Part shown: piece by piece, positions 26,520 to 38,476 of the stretch
Position numbering within the stretch: position 1 is the first letter of the stretch
Layout: each line of letters opens with the position of its first letter
Translations under genes and position numbers: made by a program
The notes under the pieces: model-generated
Databases searched by the model: none
What the model saw: the letters and a program-made list of their open reading frames with translations, nothing else
Told to the model about the DNA's origin: nothing
Assembly: GCF_022682495.2 (NCBI RefSeq)
Contig: NC_071392.1
Coordinates: 140,254,818 to 140,318,817, forward strand
Reading direction: 5' to 3'
Length of the DNA: 64,000 bases
Source of the DNA: Desmodus rotundus
Lineage: Eukaryota > Chordata > Mammalia > Chiroptera > Phyllostomidae

Positions 26520-26770
26520 GAATTATTAATCGTAGAACACACACTTGTCGAGCGCTTGCTGCGGGTCCGAACAGTGCTCAGCGCCGCGTGTGTGGTTATC
26601 CGGAACCCTGTGGGGCAGATACCATTATTGTCCCACTTTTGTTTTTGTTTTCAGCTGAGGAAGTGAGAGCATTAGCAAGTTTAAGTAAGTTGTTCAAGGT
26701 TAGACAGCTAGAAAGTAGTGGAACCAGATTTAAATCCAAGCCACCTGGCCTCCAAGCCTGAGCTTTTAAC
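26520..26770 (+). repeat. MIR SINE
   Basis: 'acacacttgtcgagcgcttg', 'ggggcagataccattattgt', 'gttgttcaaggttagacagc' and 'aaccagatttaaatccaagc' follow MIR consensus order, with a short T/G insertion in the middle. Confidence 0.8.
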
Positions 26771-27830
26771 ACTACTCCGAGCATAAAGAAAAGACTTCCC
26801 TGCCATTTCCCAGGATTTCCTCCACCCAGAAGAGCATCCGTCACCCTCCCAGAATACAGGAGTTTGGGGATTTGTGGATTAAGAGTTGTTGGTTCAGCGC
26901 TCATTCCACCGAGGACAGAGGGAAGGCGTTTGGTGAGCGGGGCTGGGAGAAGTTAGTCCCGGGGCGGAGTGGAACCCAGACAGAGTCAGTCGCCCTTTCC
27001 TCTCCCAGTCCTCCATCCCAAAGGCATGGGAGCTTTTCCCATTTTGGTGGAATCTCCCACTGCAGGTGGGATTCCAGTGTCTCCCCCTCTCTTCCCTGAT
27101 GCTCTTACCCAGAGTGAGGAATAAATAAGTTACAAGGCTTATTCATTACCTTCTTTACTAGGTGTAATTGCATTTGGGCCTTGACTCAAAGGGATGGAGT
27201 GCAGTTTGGGCAGGACTTTTCTTTGTTTTTATATTTGTGCGTGGGTGTGTGCCTGTGAGGGTGTTTTCCTGGTAAAGTTGCTTAGGGCTCCGGGCTTCAA
27301 GGTCCTCTGTAACCTTTTACAAGTCAAAAGGTCTAATTAAGAAGCCTGGCTAGCTCTCACTGTTTACATCAGTTTATTCTCCACCACCGCCTTCTCCAGC
27401 CCGATCCCCCACTTTCTTCTCCCACCTCCCATCTCGAACAGGGCAGTGAGGGAACTGAAAAAAGCGCTGAACACCCGGAGTGCTCCCCTCTGACCTGCCA
27501 TTAACTTGCTATGTGATCTTGGGCAAGTCACTGCCTTCAATCTACAAAACGGGAGGTAGCTTATGTGGTTTAAACTAGGGAGTGTCTGTCTGTGTAGAGT
27601 TCTAGAATACCATTCGTTTGTAGAAGTCTCATCTGCACAGACAAACCCAGGGAGATATTTTCCTTTCCTTTCCTTTCCTCCACAGAACCCTGGTATTGTA
27701 ATATTAGTTTTCTATTGCCACAAATGTAGTGGCTTAAAACATACATTCATGATGCCACAGTTTCTGTTATTTTTTATTATTATATTTTCCACTTCTAGAA
27801 TTTCTATTTGGTTCTTGAAAAAATATCTGA
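26771..27830. other. SMIM3 intron 1, no recognised gene
   Basis: A TTTCC pentamer run lies at about 27659-27680. A scrap of antisense MaLR LTR ('ttagttttctattgccac', 'gtggcttaaaacatacat') is at 27703-27760. Nothing else. Confidence 0.5.
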
Positions 27831-27990
27831 CCCTGGCCGGGTGGCTCAGCTGGTTGGAGCGTCCTTCCGTAAACCAAAAAGTTTCAGGTTTGATTCCCGG
27901 TCAGGGCACATACAAGAATCAACCAATGAATGCATAAATAAGTGGACCAACAAATCTATGCCTCTCACTCTCTCTCAAATCAATAAACAT
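27831..27990 (+). repeat. Ves-related SINE, variant subfamily
   Basis: The head 'ccctggccgggtggctcagc' and 'gtttgattcccggtcagggc' match Ves; the tail 'caaccaatgaatgcataaat' defines a different, shorter subfamily also seen (antisense) at 38315-38476 and 43507-43691. Confidence 0.85.
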
Positions 27991-30900
27991 ATTCTCTGGT
28001 GAGGATTAAAATAGATAAATATAATCTGTTGTGTTCTTTCTTGCAGTTTCCAGTTCTCTGTCAAAATTCTCAATATTGGATTGTTTTTCTCTTGAACATG
28101 GTAGGCAAGGTCACCTAGAGTCTGACAATTCCTGTGTCCGGAGCTCTGTAGATCTTCTTCTGTTGTCTGTTGTGTCTGAGGGTCTGTCCTTGTCATCTCG
28201 CTCTTTTTCAGTCCTGCTTGTTTTCCATTATGTACTGAACATGATGTGTGAATTAAAAAGTCTGAAGCCTATTGTGATGTTATCTCCTCTAGAGAGGATA
28301 AAGCTTTGCTCCTGCCGGGCACCTGGCAGTCTGGAAGAACCTTAATTCAACTTCAGGGACTCGAATGATGCAAAGCTGCTTGTTTCTCAGGGATTGGTAT
28401 ACTTCTAGTTCACTCTTCGCGTTAAAAGTGCTCAGTGAAGTCCAACCTCAAGGTGCAGGGCTTTCAGTCCCCCTCTCTTGGCGGGCTTGAACTCCTGAGT
28501 CCGTCCGAAACACTGCTTAGTCTCTCTCCATCCTCCGCTGGTGGAAATGCTGCTTCAAATGCCAGGCTCACCGCCCTGGACGTCTCTCTTCTCCCAGATC
28601 TTAGCCTGGCACTTCCTCGTTATTTTGTTATTTTTCAGTGCCTTCAAGCATATTCTTTTTTGGTCCAGTTTCTCTAGTTGTCCGCGGTATGGTCTAGCTT
28701 GGCATTATTGGAAATAAAAGCCCTAGTCTTGGTAGATTGCCTATCTCTTCTTACTTCTCGAAATCTAGAATGGCTTTTGGGCAAAAGCAATAAAAGTCTG
28801 GCCTGGACTTAGAAGAGAGCTGTGGATCTGCCACACTCCATGCTCACACTCCTGGGTCTCTGGGGATGCTTTGGAGGTAGCTGTAGGTGGCGGTGAAGAC
28901 AGGGTCAGGAGACCTGCATTAGAATCCCACTTACTTAGCTTTGTGATCGCTAGCCGGGTAGCCTCCCTCAGCGTTAGTCTCCACATCTGTAAAGCGGTGT
29001 ATCCCGCACAGGGTTATTGTGCAGCTCGAATAAGTTAATGTATGGGACGGGGACTGGCACAGTGCTCAGCACGTGGTGCTCGCTAAAGAAATGCTGGCTT
29101 GGGTGATGCCGTGTTTGAGGAAAAAGGGGAGAGGGGTACTTAACTTCTCTGTGCTTCTGGTCTCAGAATAAAACTTGATGTTTCCTCAAGCAGGCAGCAA
29201 GCCGCCCCCGGCCCCCTGCCCTTCCTGTACTTGATAGATGGGACGAATTTTCCACCTTCGGAGAAGGTACAATGTTTTCTTCCCTTGGAGGAACTACAAT
29301 TTTGTACCCTTACACTTAGTTTTGTTAACAGACACAAAAACAGCCATTTTGGGATTATCCACTTTTCCGCTGAATTGTCTGTATTGCTTCAACTCAGGGC
29401 CTGTGGCGCAGGGACCTGATGGTGTCAGTGGTGGATGACACAGTGGCTTCCTTGCTTGTCAGCTCAGGGCGGTGTTAATGCAGCTTCTTAGGCAAACTTA
29501 CATTGAACATATGTCAAGGTTTGTTACTCATGAATGAGGCCAACAGATAAACTATGCTGGTTTAAAATGCCGGGGTTTAGGGCTGACTGCTATTTTCCCT
29601 TCCATAGTCATAAAAATGTCATGTTTTTATTTATCAGTGACAGGGTGAAGTTTGTGGCATGAATGGTTCAGGCCATTTTCTGACGTGACCCATTACATTC
29701 AGGAATAACAAGTGATATATGTGCAAAGCCACCAATGAGGGATCGATCTTCGGGTATTAATTAAATGTGCCGAGGCGCAGGGTTTTACGCACTCACGCGG
29801 ACCCTGTGCACCAGGATGCCACACGGAGGTCAAACAGAAGTCAGCTGGCGGCAGCTTAGAGTCCTGCTTTTTCTCAAGCAAATTTTTTCCAGCATGCCAT
29901 TAAAGAGGCCGAACATATGGTTTGCGGAGCTCTAATTTCGGGGACAAAGTTTTCCTTTCACAGTGGCGGGAGGTGGAAGTGACTGGAATCCCTATTACGT
30001 GGGAGGGATCAACCCACTAGAGGACCCACGACTGAGGATTGGGAAGGTTGAAACAGGGAGATAGAGCTCCCAGTGCCCTCTGTTTCCTGGCCACGTGGAC
30101 GGCCAGCCTTAGAGCCCTGGAGCCTAGGGGTGGAGGGGAAGCTAAAGGGCTGGGCTGCACCAGGTGAGCATTTTCATGTTGTGGTTGAGTGTTACTTTTA
30201 GTTTGAAGTGTATATGTGAAGGGGATGAGCACCCTAACCTCTAGTCTTGGGGCCTCCAAGGATATTGATCCAGCCCTGTTGAGTGAGTAGAACCCTCTAC
30301 CTCCTTGCTAGACCCCTCCCCACTCTAGAGCAGCCGCGCTTCTGTTTTTTGTGATGGAGGTTTTAAACAATTTTATGTGTGAAAGGGTAATATTGGTACA
30401 GTAAAAAATACACTTTATGAAAAAAGTTTCATTTATTCATCTCCTTGTTCTGTTCTGTTTTCTTTTAGATAGGGGCAGTAACTTGGTCAGATTTATGTCT
30501 TTGAACGATTATTCTGGAAGGGGCAGGGCTGAAGGGGAGGGGGGCGGTCATTATTCTGTGACTGGTTGTGGATGAGTCCCGAAGCCCGAGTTCCTGTAAA
30601 TGACAGGTTTTGCAGACGCAAAGCAGCCAGGGAGATTATGTGTTCCTGGCACTTGTAGTCACAGGGACTCACATCAATGGGCTTACCAGAAAGGGCTTTG
30701 TGGGGTTCCTTTGGTCCAAAGCAAGCTAGCTGTTGTTGTAATCAGGACACCACAAAAAATAAATTCTCCCACCCCCGTACCTCCGTAACAGTGTTCATGA
30801 GTCTCCTATGACTCATGCTTTCGTGCCTTTGAACTTGGAGAAAGTGACCACATTTCCAAGGCTGAAGCAGGGCCAGCCTGTGCATCTGCTTCCTCCACAG

Positions 30901-31280
30901 CCCCTAGCCTGATACTCCTGTGGCCTTGGGGAGCCTCTCCAGAGGCTTCGCCTTCATCCCAGACTTGCCTAGATCTGACCAGATGGGCAACGGAGCACCT
31001 AGGAATCAATTCTCAAATCACAGTGCTAGCAAGGATTGTAGAGGCCTAGAGATCGTCGAGTCCAGGGGTTCCCAAACCCGGCTGCACAATCAGATCACCT
31101 GGGAAATGGGGGGAAGCCCTTTCCATCTCCTCTTGAGTCTAAGTCACAAAGTCCGGAACAGGCCCCTGCAATCAGTGTGTTTTTCTTATACTGTCCCAAC
31201 GTGTTCTCAGCAGGCTCACTACATCGCACTTGGTGACCACTGACCTGGCCTCATAGTTGAACTTTATTTGACTTAAAATT
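27991..31280. other. SMIM3 intron 1, no recognised gene
   Basis: A MIR copy is readable at about 28870-29095 ('gtcaggagacctgcattaga', 'ccacatctgtaaag', 'cacagggttattgtgcagc'). The words 'tcagatcacctgggaaatgg' at about 31091 are from a common old repeat. No exon is recognised. Confidence 0.5.
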
Positions 31281-31281
31281 A

Positions 31282-31680
31282 TATATGTAAAACAACTATG
31301 AGACATCTACACAATGGAATTCTACTTGGCCATAAAAAAGATGAAAATTTTACCCTTTGTGATAGTGTGGATGGACCTGGAGAACATTATGCTGAGTGAA
31401 ATAAGACAGTCAGAGAAAGACAAATACTATATGATCTCACTCATATGTGGAATCTAATGAACAAACTGAACTAACAAGCAAAACAGAGACAGACTCATAG
31501 ATGGAGATCAGATGACAGCTAGTTGGGGGGGCGGTAGGGTAGGGGGTGGAGGGATTGAGCAAAAAAGGAAAACAGACTCATGGACATGGGCCACAGTATG
31601 GTGACTGCTGGGGAGGGGGGGACAGAAGGGGACTAAATGGTAATGGAGAAAAATATACGAAAGATTAAATTAAAAAATTA
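31282..31680 (+). repeat. L1 3' end, sense
   Basis: The end of ORF2 and the 3'UTR of an L1: 'tggaattctacttggccata', 'gtggatggacctggagaac', 'tgagtgaaataagacagtca', then the G-rich 3'UTR ('agctagttgggggggcggta') and 'actaaatggtaatggag' with an AT-rich tail. Confidence 0.88.
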
Positions 31681-31774
31681 TGTATGTATTTACTCTTTTT
31701 AAAACAGAGAATTATAAAGACCCCCCACCCCAAATACCATTTTCCCTTCAATCCAGTTGATGTAAAAAATGAAA

Positions 31775-32750
31775 AGTAAAGAAGACATACAGATGGCTAG
31801 CAAGTACATAAAAAAGATGCTCAATATCACTAATCAGGGAAGTGCAAGTCAAAACCACAATGAGGTAGCACCTCACTCCTGTTAGAACGGCGATCATAAG
31901 AAGAAATGACAAGTGCTTCATTGTATCCAAGGTGAGGACACAGAGAAAAGGAACTTTTGTGCACCCTTGGGAATGTAAATTGGTGCAGCCACAGTAGAAA
32001 AGAGTATGTAGCTTCCTCAAATATTAAAAGTAGAATTGCCATATCACCCAGCAATTCTACTTTTAGTATTTACTTGAAGAAAATGAAAACATTGATTTGA
32101 AAAGATATATACACCGCCATGTTCACTGCAGCATTAATTTACAATAGCCAAGATGTAGAAGCAACCCAAGTAGCCATCAGTGGGTGAATGGGTAAAGAAA
32201 ACGTGGTATAGAAATAGTGGGATATTATTCAACCATATATAAATAACGAAATCTTGCCATTTGCTGCAATGTGGATGGTCCATTATCTAAGTGAAATTAG
32301 GCAGAGAAAGAGAAATACCATATCATCTCACTTATATGCGGCATATGACACAAAAGAGAGCAAAACAAAACAAAACCCCAAACTCATGGATCGGGAGAAC
32401 AGACTGGGGGGTTGCCCGAGGCAGGTGGTAGGGCGTGGGCGAAATGGGTGAAAGGCATCAAAAGGTACGAACTTCCAGTTGGAAAACAAATAAGTCACGG
32501 GGATGTCAGGGGATGCCTGGTGACTGCAGTTCAGAGTATCGTAGTGCATATTCGAAAGTTGCTAAGAGAGTAGGTCTGAAAAGTTCTCACCATAAGAAAA
32601 AAATACGCGTAACTATGGGTACTGACGTTACCTAGACTCATTGTGGCTGTCATGTGGCAGTACATACAAATTCCAAACCGTTACGCCGTACACTGGAAGG
32701 TAACGTAATGTTACAAGTCAAATTATAACTCAATTAAAAAAAAAGAAAGA
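31775..32750 (+). repeat. L1 3' portion, sense, second copy
   Basis: An independent, older L1 3' end directly after the first: 'agtgcaagtcaaaaccacaa', 'tcccatatcac'-like words, 'cagcaattctacttttag', 'ttcactgcagcattaattta', 'aagtgaaattaggcagagaa' and an A-rich end near 32745. No intact reverse transcriptase frame survives. Confidence 0.85.
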
Positions 32751-33800
32751 AAATGGGGTTGCTTCCTTGACAACATCGAATTCTTAGGGTCCGGGGACTC
32801 CTCATCTACGCTGCTTCCCGTGAAGAGGAAACCTGTGCCCGTCCCTGGGAATCTGAGAACAGGATAAGCAGGTAGCAGATGTTCTATAAACACCAATGAA
32901 AATAATAAAAGCAGTGATTTGTTCATATCAAATTTTCATATATGGACAGTAACTTAAAAAAGAAATACATGTTCACGTTTAGACAATTCAAATACTGTAA
33001 AGACATGAAGAATGAAAAGCAAAAACTTCCACTCCAAAGGTAGTCGCTATTAACGCTGTTTGGGGAGTCCGCCCGTAAAAGAGTTTTCATTTTTATCCCG
33101 TCACCTGACTATCTGCTTGATTCTACAAAATCTGAGCCAAGGGAATTGTCCTGCCCGTATTATCCTGCACCTCATTTTTCCCACTTACCATATTTCGGAG
33201 CTCACCACAGATCATCATTCTTTTGGGTAACTATTAAATAAGCTAGTATTTGTAAAGCACTGGAGCAATGCTTGGTGTGTAACAAGCATCGCGTATTTGT
33301 TAAATGAATGAATGGAAATTGCTATATGGCATTACATCATCTGAATATACCCTATTTTTACTATTTATGGACACTTCTGTTATGTCGGCTGCTGTAACAG
33401 ACAGTGCAGAAATGAGCATCCTTGTATGTACCTGGGGGACTCTGCGCTGGTAATCAGTACCACAGTTCGGCAATCAGCGCCCACAGCGGTACCATCAGCA
33501 TGGCAATCGGTACCTGCCTTAGAGTGGCAACAGTGGGCCTGGAGCCAAAGGGAGTAGAAAGAAAAAGTTAGTGATAGGAGAAAGCAGGAAATAGGAGTAG
33601 AATTGGGAATTTTGCTTAGACTTAGAATCACAGGATTAAAGATCTTCAGCTGTCGGAGGAACCTTAGGAGGCTGTTCCAGGCTCTGGGCAAGGACCGTAT
33701 CACATCTGTGGTTCTTGAGCTGTGTGCTGAGGCCTGGGGAGCCACAGTGAACTTGCTGGAAAAGTGACTATGGGGCTGCAAGATGCTTAACATTGAAAAA
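32751..33800. other. SMIM3 intron 1, no recognised gene
   Basis: AT-rich sequence with old-repeat character at about 32950-33120. Nothing more specific. Confidence 0.45.
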
Positions 33801-33995
33801 GATGTATTTTTATTGATTTTTAGAGAGAGAGGGAGAGAGAAACATCGATGTGAGAGACCCCGATCAGCTGCTCCCCATACGCACCCTGACTGGGGATTGA
33901 ACCCACAACCTAGGTCTGTGCCCTGACCAGGAATCAAACCCCCAACCCTTTGGTGTACGGGACTCCAACCAGCTGAGAGCCACATTGGCCAGAGC
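33801..33995 (-). repeat. Ves-like SINE, minus orientation, diverged
   Basis: 'ttgatttttagagagagagg', 'ccctgactggggattgaacc' and 'ccaaccagctgagagccac' mark a Ves-family copy with a partly repeated body ('ccctgaccaggaatcaaac'). No clear target duplication. Confidence 0.82.
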
Positions 33996-33999
33996 AAGG

Positions 34000-35030
34000 T
34001 CTTTAACATTTCTGACAGGAACAGTGATACTTGGCGTCTCTCAGACTCTGTACAAACTACTGGCTCAAGACAGTTTGCAGTTTACCGTTAACCTTACTGC
34101 AGTCCTTTCCATGATGGTATAATTGGTGGAGCTGAGTTTTCGGTGGTTGCCGCGACGCTGCAAGTCCTGCGCACCAATGCGTGTGGCACAGGAAGTGAGC
34201 GTGCAGTGTCCCATCTGACACTGAAGTTTCGAAAGTTGTGCAGCGCCCAGTCGGTGCACACACCCCATTTGTCAGTGACTGGTTGAGAATGAAAAACGTA
34301 TTTTTTTCTTTTAATTTGCATCTATTATATTTTTCAGACAGCTACTAATTAGGATACAAACGCTTATTAAGTTGTTTGAACCTAACTATGTAATAAATGG
34401 AACTGCTAGGTGTTTCTTTTGGCCTGGAGTGCTGTCAAGAAGTTACCAGAACACTAAGGGTGCTGTGTGTGGAAGAAGTTTGGGAACAACCGACTTGCAT
34501 ACTTTATCCATCGGGACTCTTTTAGCTGCAAGTGAGAGAAACCAGATTGGCCCTGCTTAAGCAAAGTCAGAAATTATTGGCTTGTCATCTGGGATGTCCT
34601 GGTTTGCAGATGGCGTCAGGCTGGGCCGGGTCCAAGTTCCCAAATGAAGTAACAAGGCTCCGATTCTCTTTGATCTCTAGGACGGGCTCTCCACATACGG
34701 GCCAGGGAGCCCCTCCCCCATCCTTTCTGGACTCACACCCTTCCAGCAGAAAGTCATCTTTCCCAACGGTTTGTGCAGAGAAGCTGTGGGGGGACTTTGG
34801 TCCCTCTAGCTGGGGTTGCCCACCTGTCCCTGAACCGAGGCCATGGAGATTTGTCATGGGCAAACCCAAGTGACATATCCATCCCTGCACTCAGGAGAAT
34901 GCCCTAAGACACGGAGTAGGCAGGTTCTTCACAGAAAAAAAGGGGTTCTGTTACCAGGAGAATGGGAGAAGGGGTACAGGACTGAAAGCAGCGAGTCTCC
35001 CCTTTTATAGAAAGGCAATGGATGGTAGTA
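34000..35030. other. SMIM3 intron 1, old repeat remnant
   Basis: A stretch at about 34500-35000 reads like an ancient interspersed repeat ('gcaagtgagagaaaccagat', 'ttctgttaccaggagaatgg') but the family was not identified. No exon is recognised. Confidence 0.4.
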
Positions 35031-35034
35031 TGAT

Positions 35035-35300
35035 AGTTTAACAGTCAAACATGGAGGCTCTGGAGTCCCACCCACCTGGCTTCACTTCCTTGGGCAAATT
35101 AACTACATCTACGTCTTTTCAGGCTTTGGAGTCCTCGTCTCTGAAATGGGAATAACTGACGATAAAGGGCCAAGAAATAAAAAGCTCCAACAATAGTCCT
35201 TACCTCTAGGGTTGGTGGTTGAAGTGAGTTAGTACAGGGGAGTGCCTAGCACCGCGCCTGCCACTTAGGAAGCCCTCAGTAAGTGAGGCCATTGTTGTTA
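35035..35300 (+). repeat. MIR SINE just upstream of the SMIM3 coding exon
   Basis: 'tggaggctctggagtcccac', 'ccttgggcaaattaactaca', 'cgtctctgaaatgggaataa' and 'gtgcctagcaccgcgcctgc' follow MIR order. It ends about 135 bp before the splice acceptor. Confidence 0.75.
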
Positions 35301-35445
35301 TAGATCAAGCAGCCTTAAAGATCACACAGCTGGTGAGTGGCCCAGACTTCCGACTCCTGGAGAGGGTTTCCTTCCGACTCGGGAGGCAGGGAGAGGGTGC
35401 AGCGCAGTGATTTCCTCTTTCCTGTCTGTTGCAGAGCGAAACAGC

Positions 35446-35628
35446 ATGGACGCAGCCAGCCAGGTCCCCTCGGAAGTCGAGCTCCCAAAGCACATCCTGG
35501 ACATCTGGGTCATTGTCCTCATCATCCTGGCCACCATTGTCATCATGACCTCCTTGCTGCTGTGCCCGGCCACTGCAGTCATCCTCTATCGCATGCGGGC
35601 TCATCCCATCCTCAATGGGGCCGTCTGA
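35446..35628 (+). CDS. SMIM3: Small integral membrane protein 3
   Basis: A complete 60-residue protein starting [20 protein letters not shown] and ending HPILNGAV. Residues about 19-49 form one hydrophobic segment ([20 protein letters not shown], then C-P-A-T-A-V-I-L-Y), followed by a basic R-M-R patch: a single-pass membrane protein. It matches human SMIM3 (also called NID67) almost throughout, from memory. The Met at 35446 is chosen because an acceptor (ttcctgtctgttgcag, exon start 35435) lies 11 bases upstream, so the in-frame Met at 35407 is intronic. The whole protein is in one exon, as in other mammals. Molecular function is poorly known. Sequence is intact, with no frameshift. Confidence 0.96.
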   Translation: MDAASQVPSEVELPKHILDIWVIVLIILATIVIMTSLLLCPATAVILYRMRAHPILNGAV

Positions 35629-35714
35629 GGTCTTCCCAAGAGGGGCAGGGGAGGGGTGAGGGCAGCGTCCCCTCCCCTGGACTCCTCCCTTCTCAGAACA
35701 GCAGCAGGAGGGAC

Positions 35715-35905
35715 TTTGGAGTATAGATTCTGGAGCTTGACATGTGAGGGGAGACCCAAGTTCTGTTTTGGTTCTGCCACTGGCCAGCTGTGTGAGTTCC
35801 ACCAGGGGACCTGATTCCGTGAGTTCCAAGTCCCTCATCTTCCAGATGGGGATTGTGACCCCTGCCCTTCCTACCTCAGAGGGTTGTGAGAACGCAGGAC
35901 TTGGT
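35715..35905 (+). repeat. MIR SINE inside the SMIM3 3'UTR
   Basis: 'gtatagattctggagcttga', 'ttctgccactggccagctgt', 'ccctcatcttccagatgggg' and 'acctcagagggttgtgagaa' match the MIR consensus order, placing an ancient SINE within the transcript. Confidence 0.78.
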
Positions 35906-36767
35906 GGGGGTTCAAGCTGTCTGGGAGCAGACACACAGATAGTATTGCGGAGTGCCGAGAAGCTCTGAAGAGCCAAAGAACCTATTTTCTGATGCTGGCC
36001 TTCAAGGTGGCAAGGGAGATGCTGGGGGCAGAGTGGCCTTTGTCGGTTCCCCTCTGGTCAAATCAAGCAAAGGCACCCTGTCCTCGTTCCAAGGGGCCAT
36101 CAGCACGCTAGCTCAAAGTTACTTTCTTTGAGGTGCCATTCTCTCGAGTTTTCTAGTTTGGGAGGGAATTGATCATGTGAGGGAGGGAGATGGGTGGAAC
36201 TTTCCAGGACCTTCTCTGTGCCAGAGTCTGCCCCTGTGCAATCTGGAGGAGGGCCCCGCCGTTCCTGGCAGTGCCGAGGGAGCTGGGGCAACTCTCTCAT
36301 TCTGCTCCGGACTCGCGTAGCTTTGACACTCTAGCAATGTTGGAAAACGCAGGGTGGCTGAGCTCCCCGGCCAGCTTTCGGGGTCTCCAGTCCCTTCCGC
36401 TCATGTGCCCATCAGGGAGCTCTGTCCCTCTGCCCCGGCTCCTGCTATGATTCACTCCATGGTGTCACATGTATCCCCTTCACTCCCTCCCACCAGCACT
36501 GCAACCAATCCAAGGTACAGACTTACAGTGTAAGAGATGTTCCCAGGACTTTTGAAACTAACCCCAAAAAGTGATGGTTCGTTTAGATGCTGTGACTTAT
36601 ATTTATATAGAGAGATTTCTGGACCGCTCAAACTCTTTGACCCAAATCAGGAGCATCCTGGGGTCTATTAAATTATATAAAAAGATAGCACAGATATCAG
36701 GACATCATAGTGTGTAAATGATGCTTTTACTCTGATATGATCTCATTGATGTACACAACCAATTAAC

Positions 36768-36773
36768 AATAAA
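36768..36773 (+). terminator. SMIM3: Polyadenylation signal of SMIM3
   Basis: Canonical AATAAA followed by a GT-rich element; first clear signal downstream of the SMIM3 stop codon in sense orientation. Confidence 0.75.
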
Positions 36774-36790
36774 GTGCTAGAACAAGCATG

Positions 36791-38314
36791 TCTGGGGTCT
36801 TTCTTATCAAACCCAGGAACTCAGGTCATAGGAGTCCACTGAATTTATGGGTCTGAGAGACACAGTTTGAATGTAGGGAGAGAAAGAGAAAGAGAAGAAT
36901 CAAATCAGCCTCCAGGGTTCTAGCTTCACCAGCAGGTGAAGAGTTGTGCACTTCACACAGACATAGAATGTGGGGAGAAGAACAGGTTTTGGAAGTGGAA
37001 ATGAATTAGTATTGGACATGTTGAGCTTGGGGTGCTTCAGGGAGACACTTTCAGGATGCAGTTGGAAACCTGGGTCTGTTCATTGGGCGACATCTCATGG
37101 CTGCAGTTATTTTGGGGGGGGGTCATCTGCATATGGTAGCTATGGCACAAAAGTGGACAGGGTCACCCCAGCAGACTGAGAGGGGTAAGGTGTAAATGCA
37201 GAACTTGGAGGCCACTGAGTAGGAGTGAAAGGGGAAGAGGAGAAAGCACAGCCAGGAGAGGAAGCAGGTCACGTGGTGAGAGGTGATAGGAAGGGTGCGA
37301 TCACGCTCCCAGAGCTGAGGAACGAGGGGGAGCTTAGGAAGTGGACATGGTGGAGCGGACAGCTCTTTCCGGGAACAGGACTGTCCTGTGGGGGTAGGAG
37401 TTAGAACAGGGTATGGGGAAAAGTGGTCGAGGGTAAATGCGAAACGTAAACGCTGGGGCCGGCATAACGTGCTGTGTACTGATGCACAGCAAGCTCCTTG
37501 TTACAGGTACAGAGTAACTCTAAAGGGTCCAGACCCTTCACCCTCTTCATGGACACACCGGCGCAACACCACACAGGCCAGGCCCATGTCTGAGAAATCC
37601 GAAGGTCCGTTTTGAGGCTCCTGTACCCCGTGTGAGTGCAAACCCAGCTGTACTGGAGCCGGTTGGCACACCTGTGGCGCCCTCTTGCCTTAATCCCTCC
37701 CGCAGCACAGGATCAAAAGCTTCTGTGAGGGGAGGAGAGGACAGGATTGGACTGTCCACCCCACGTCTGACTTGCTCGGGGGGCTGCCTGAGGGTCTGGT
37801 TTCTGTCTTGCCTGACTCAGCTCGGATGGGAAAGGACCCCGGGTGGGAGTCACTGAGAACTAAAGCAGCAGTTTTGACTGATACACACCCATTTTTTGGT
37901 TAACAATACATTTAGGCCTTCCTTTAATTTTAATTACAGTAAGTTCTGAAGGCACTAATAATCCTTGCCAGTTTTCTAGAAGTCAGCGTGTTTGTTCTAG
38001 GGAAATGGGCAGTCACGTAGCCCAGTGTCCAGCTAACGGGACGGGTGTAGCTGAAGAACTTCACTGTGTTACCGCTCTCTGGACAGTTCAAGCTTGATGT
38101 TCTTTCACACAATAACACAATATAAAAGAACATAAAGGCACCAGAGGTACTCATGGACACCAGTCAGTTTAGACCTTAAGTCATGTTGCTAGTGACACCC
38201 AGCAGAGGTACCTGCCCAGCATATGGAGAAGATAGGACAGTCTGGGAAGTGAGATAATTTTACTATATGGGTTTTTAAAAATACAATGCTTGCAAGTAAT
38301 TTCTATAACGTGCA
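36791..38314. other. Intergenic, SMIM3-ZNF300
   Basis: No gene is recognised. G-rich purine tracts lie at 37100-37420. Confidence 0.45.
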
Positions 38315-38476
38315 TTTTTAAATTGATTTTTAGAGACAAAGAGAAACATCAATTTGTTGTTCCACCGATCTATACATTTCATTGGTTGATTCTGGTAGGT
38401 GCCCTGACCGGGGATTGAACTCACAACCCCAGCGTATGGGGATGATGCTCCAACCAAGTGAGCTACCTGGCCAGGC
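38315..38476 (-). repeat. Ves-related SINE, variant subfamily, minus
   Basis: 'attgatttttagagacaaag', 'tttcattggttgattctgg', 'ccctgaccggggattgaact' and 'ccaagtgagctacctggcca'. Same variant as 27831-27990, in reverse. Confidence 0.85.

Larger units (their letters stand above)
35629..36790 (+). other. SMIM3: SMIM3 3' untranslated region
   Basis: From the TGA to a polyadenylation signal AATAAA at 36768-36773, with a GT-rich stretch just after it ('gcatgtctggggtctttct') as expected for a cleavage site near 36790. It contains a MIR-derived segment (35715-35905) in its first part. The UTR length of about 1.15 kb is an inference from the signal. Confidence 0.75.

Noticed and set aside
33380..34009. 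209-codon minus-strand open frame
   Set aside because: Its N-terminal part is the translated Ves SINE at 33801-33995, and no known domain follows.
35305..35976. 223-codon open frame antisense to SMIM3
   Set aside because: It runs across the SMIM3 exon, splice acceptor and a MIR. The SMIM3 sense frame is recognised and conserved, so the antisense frame is incidental.
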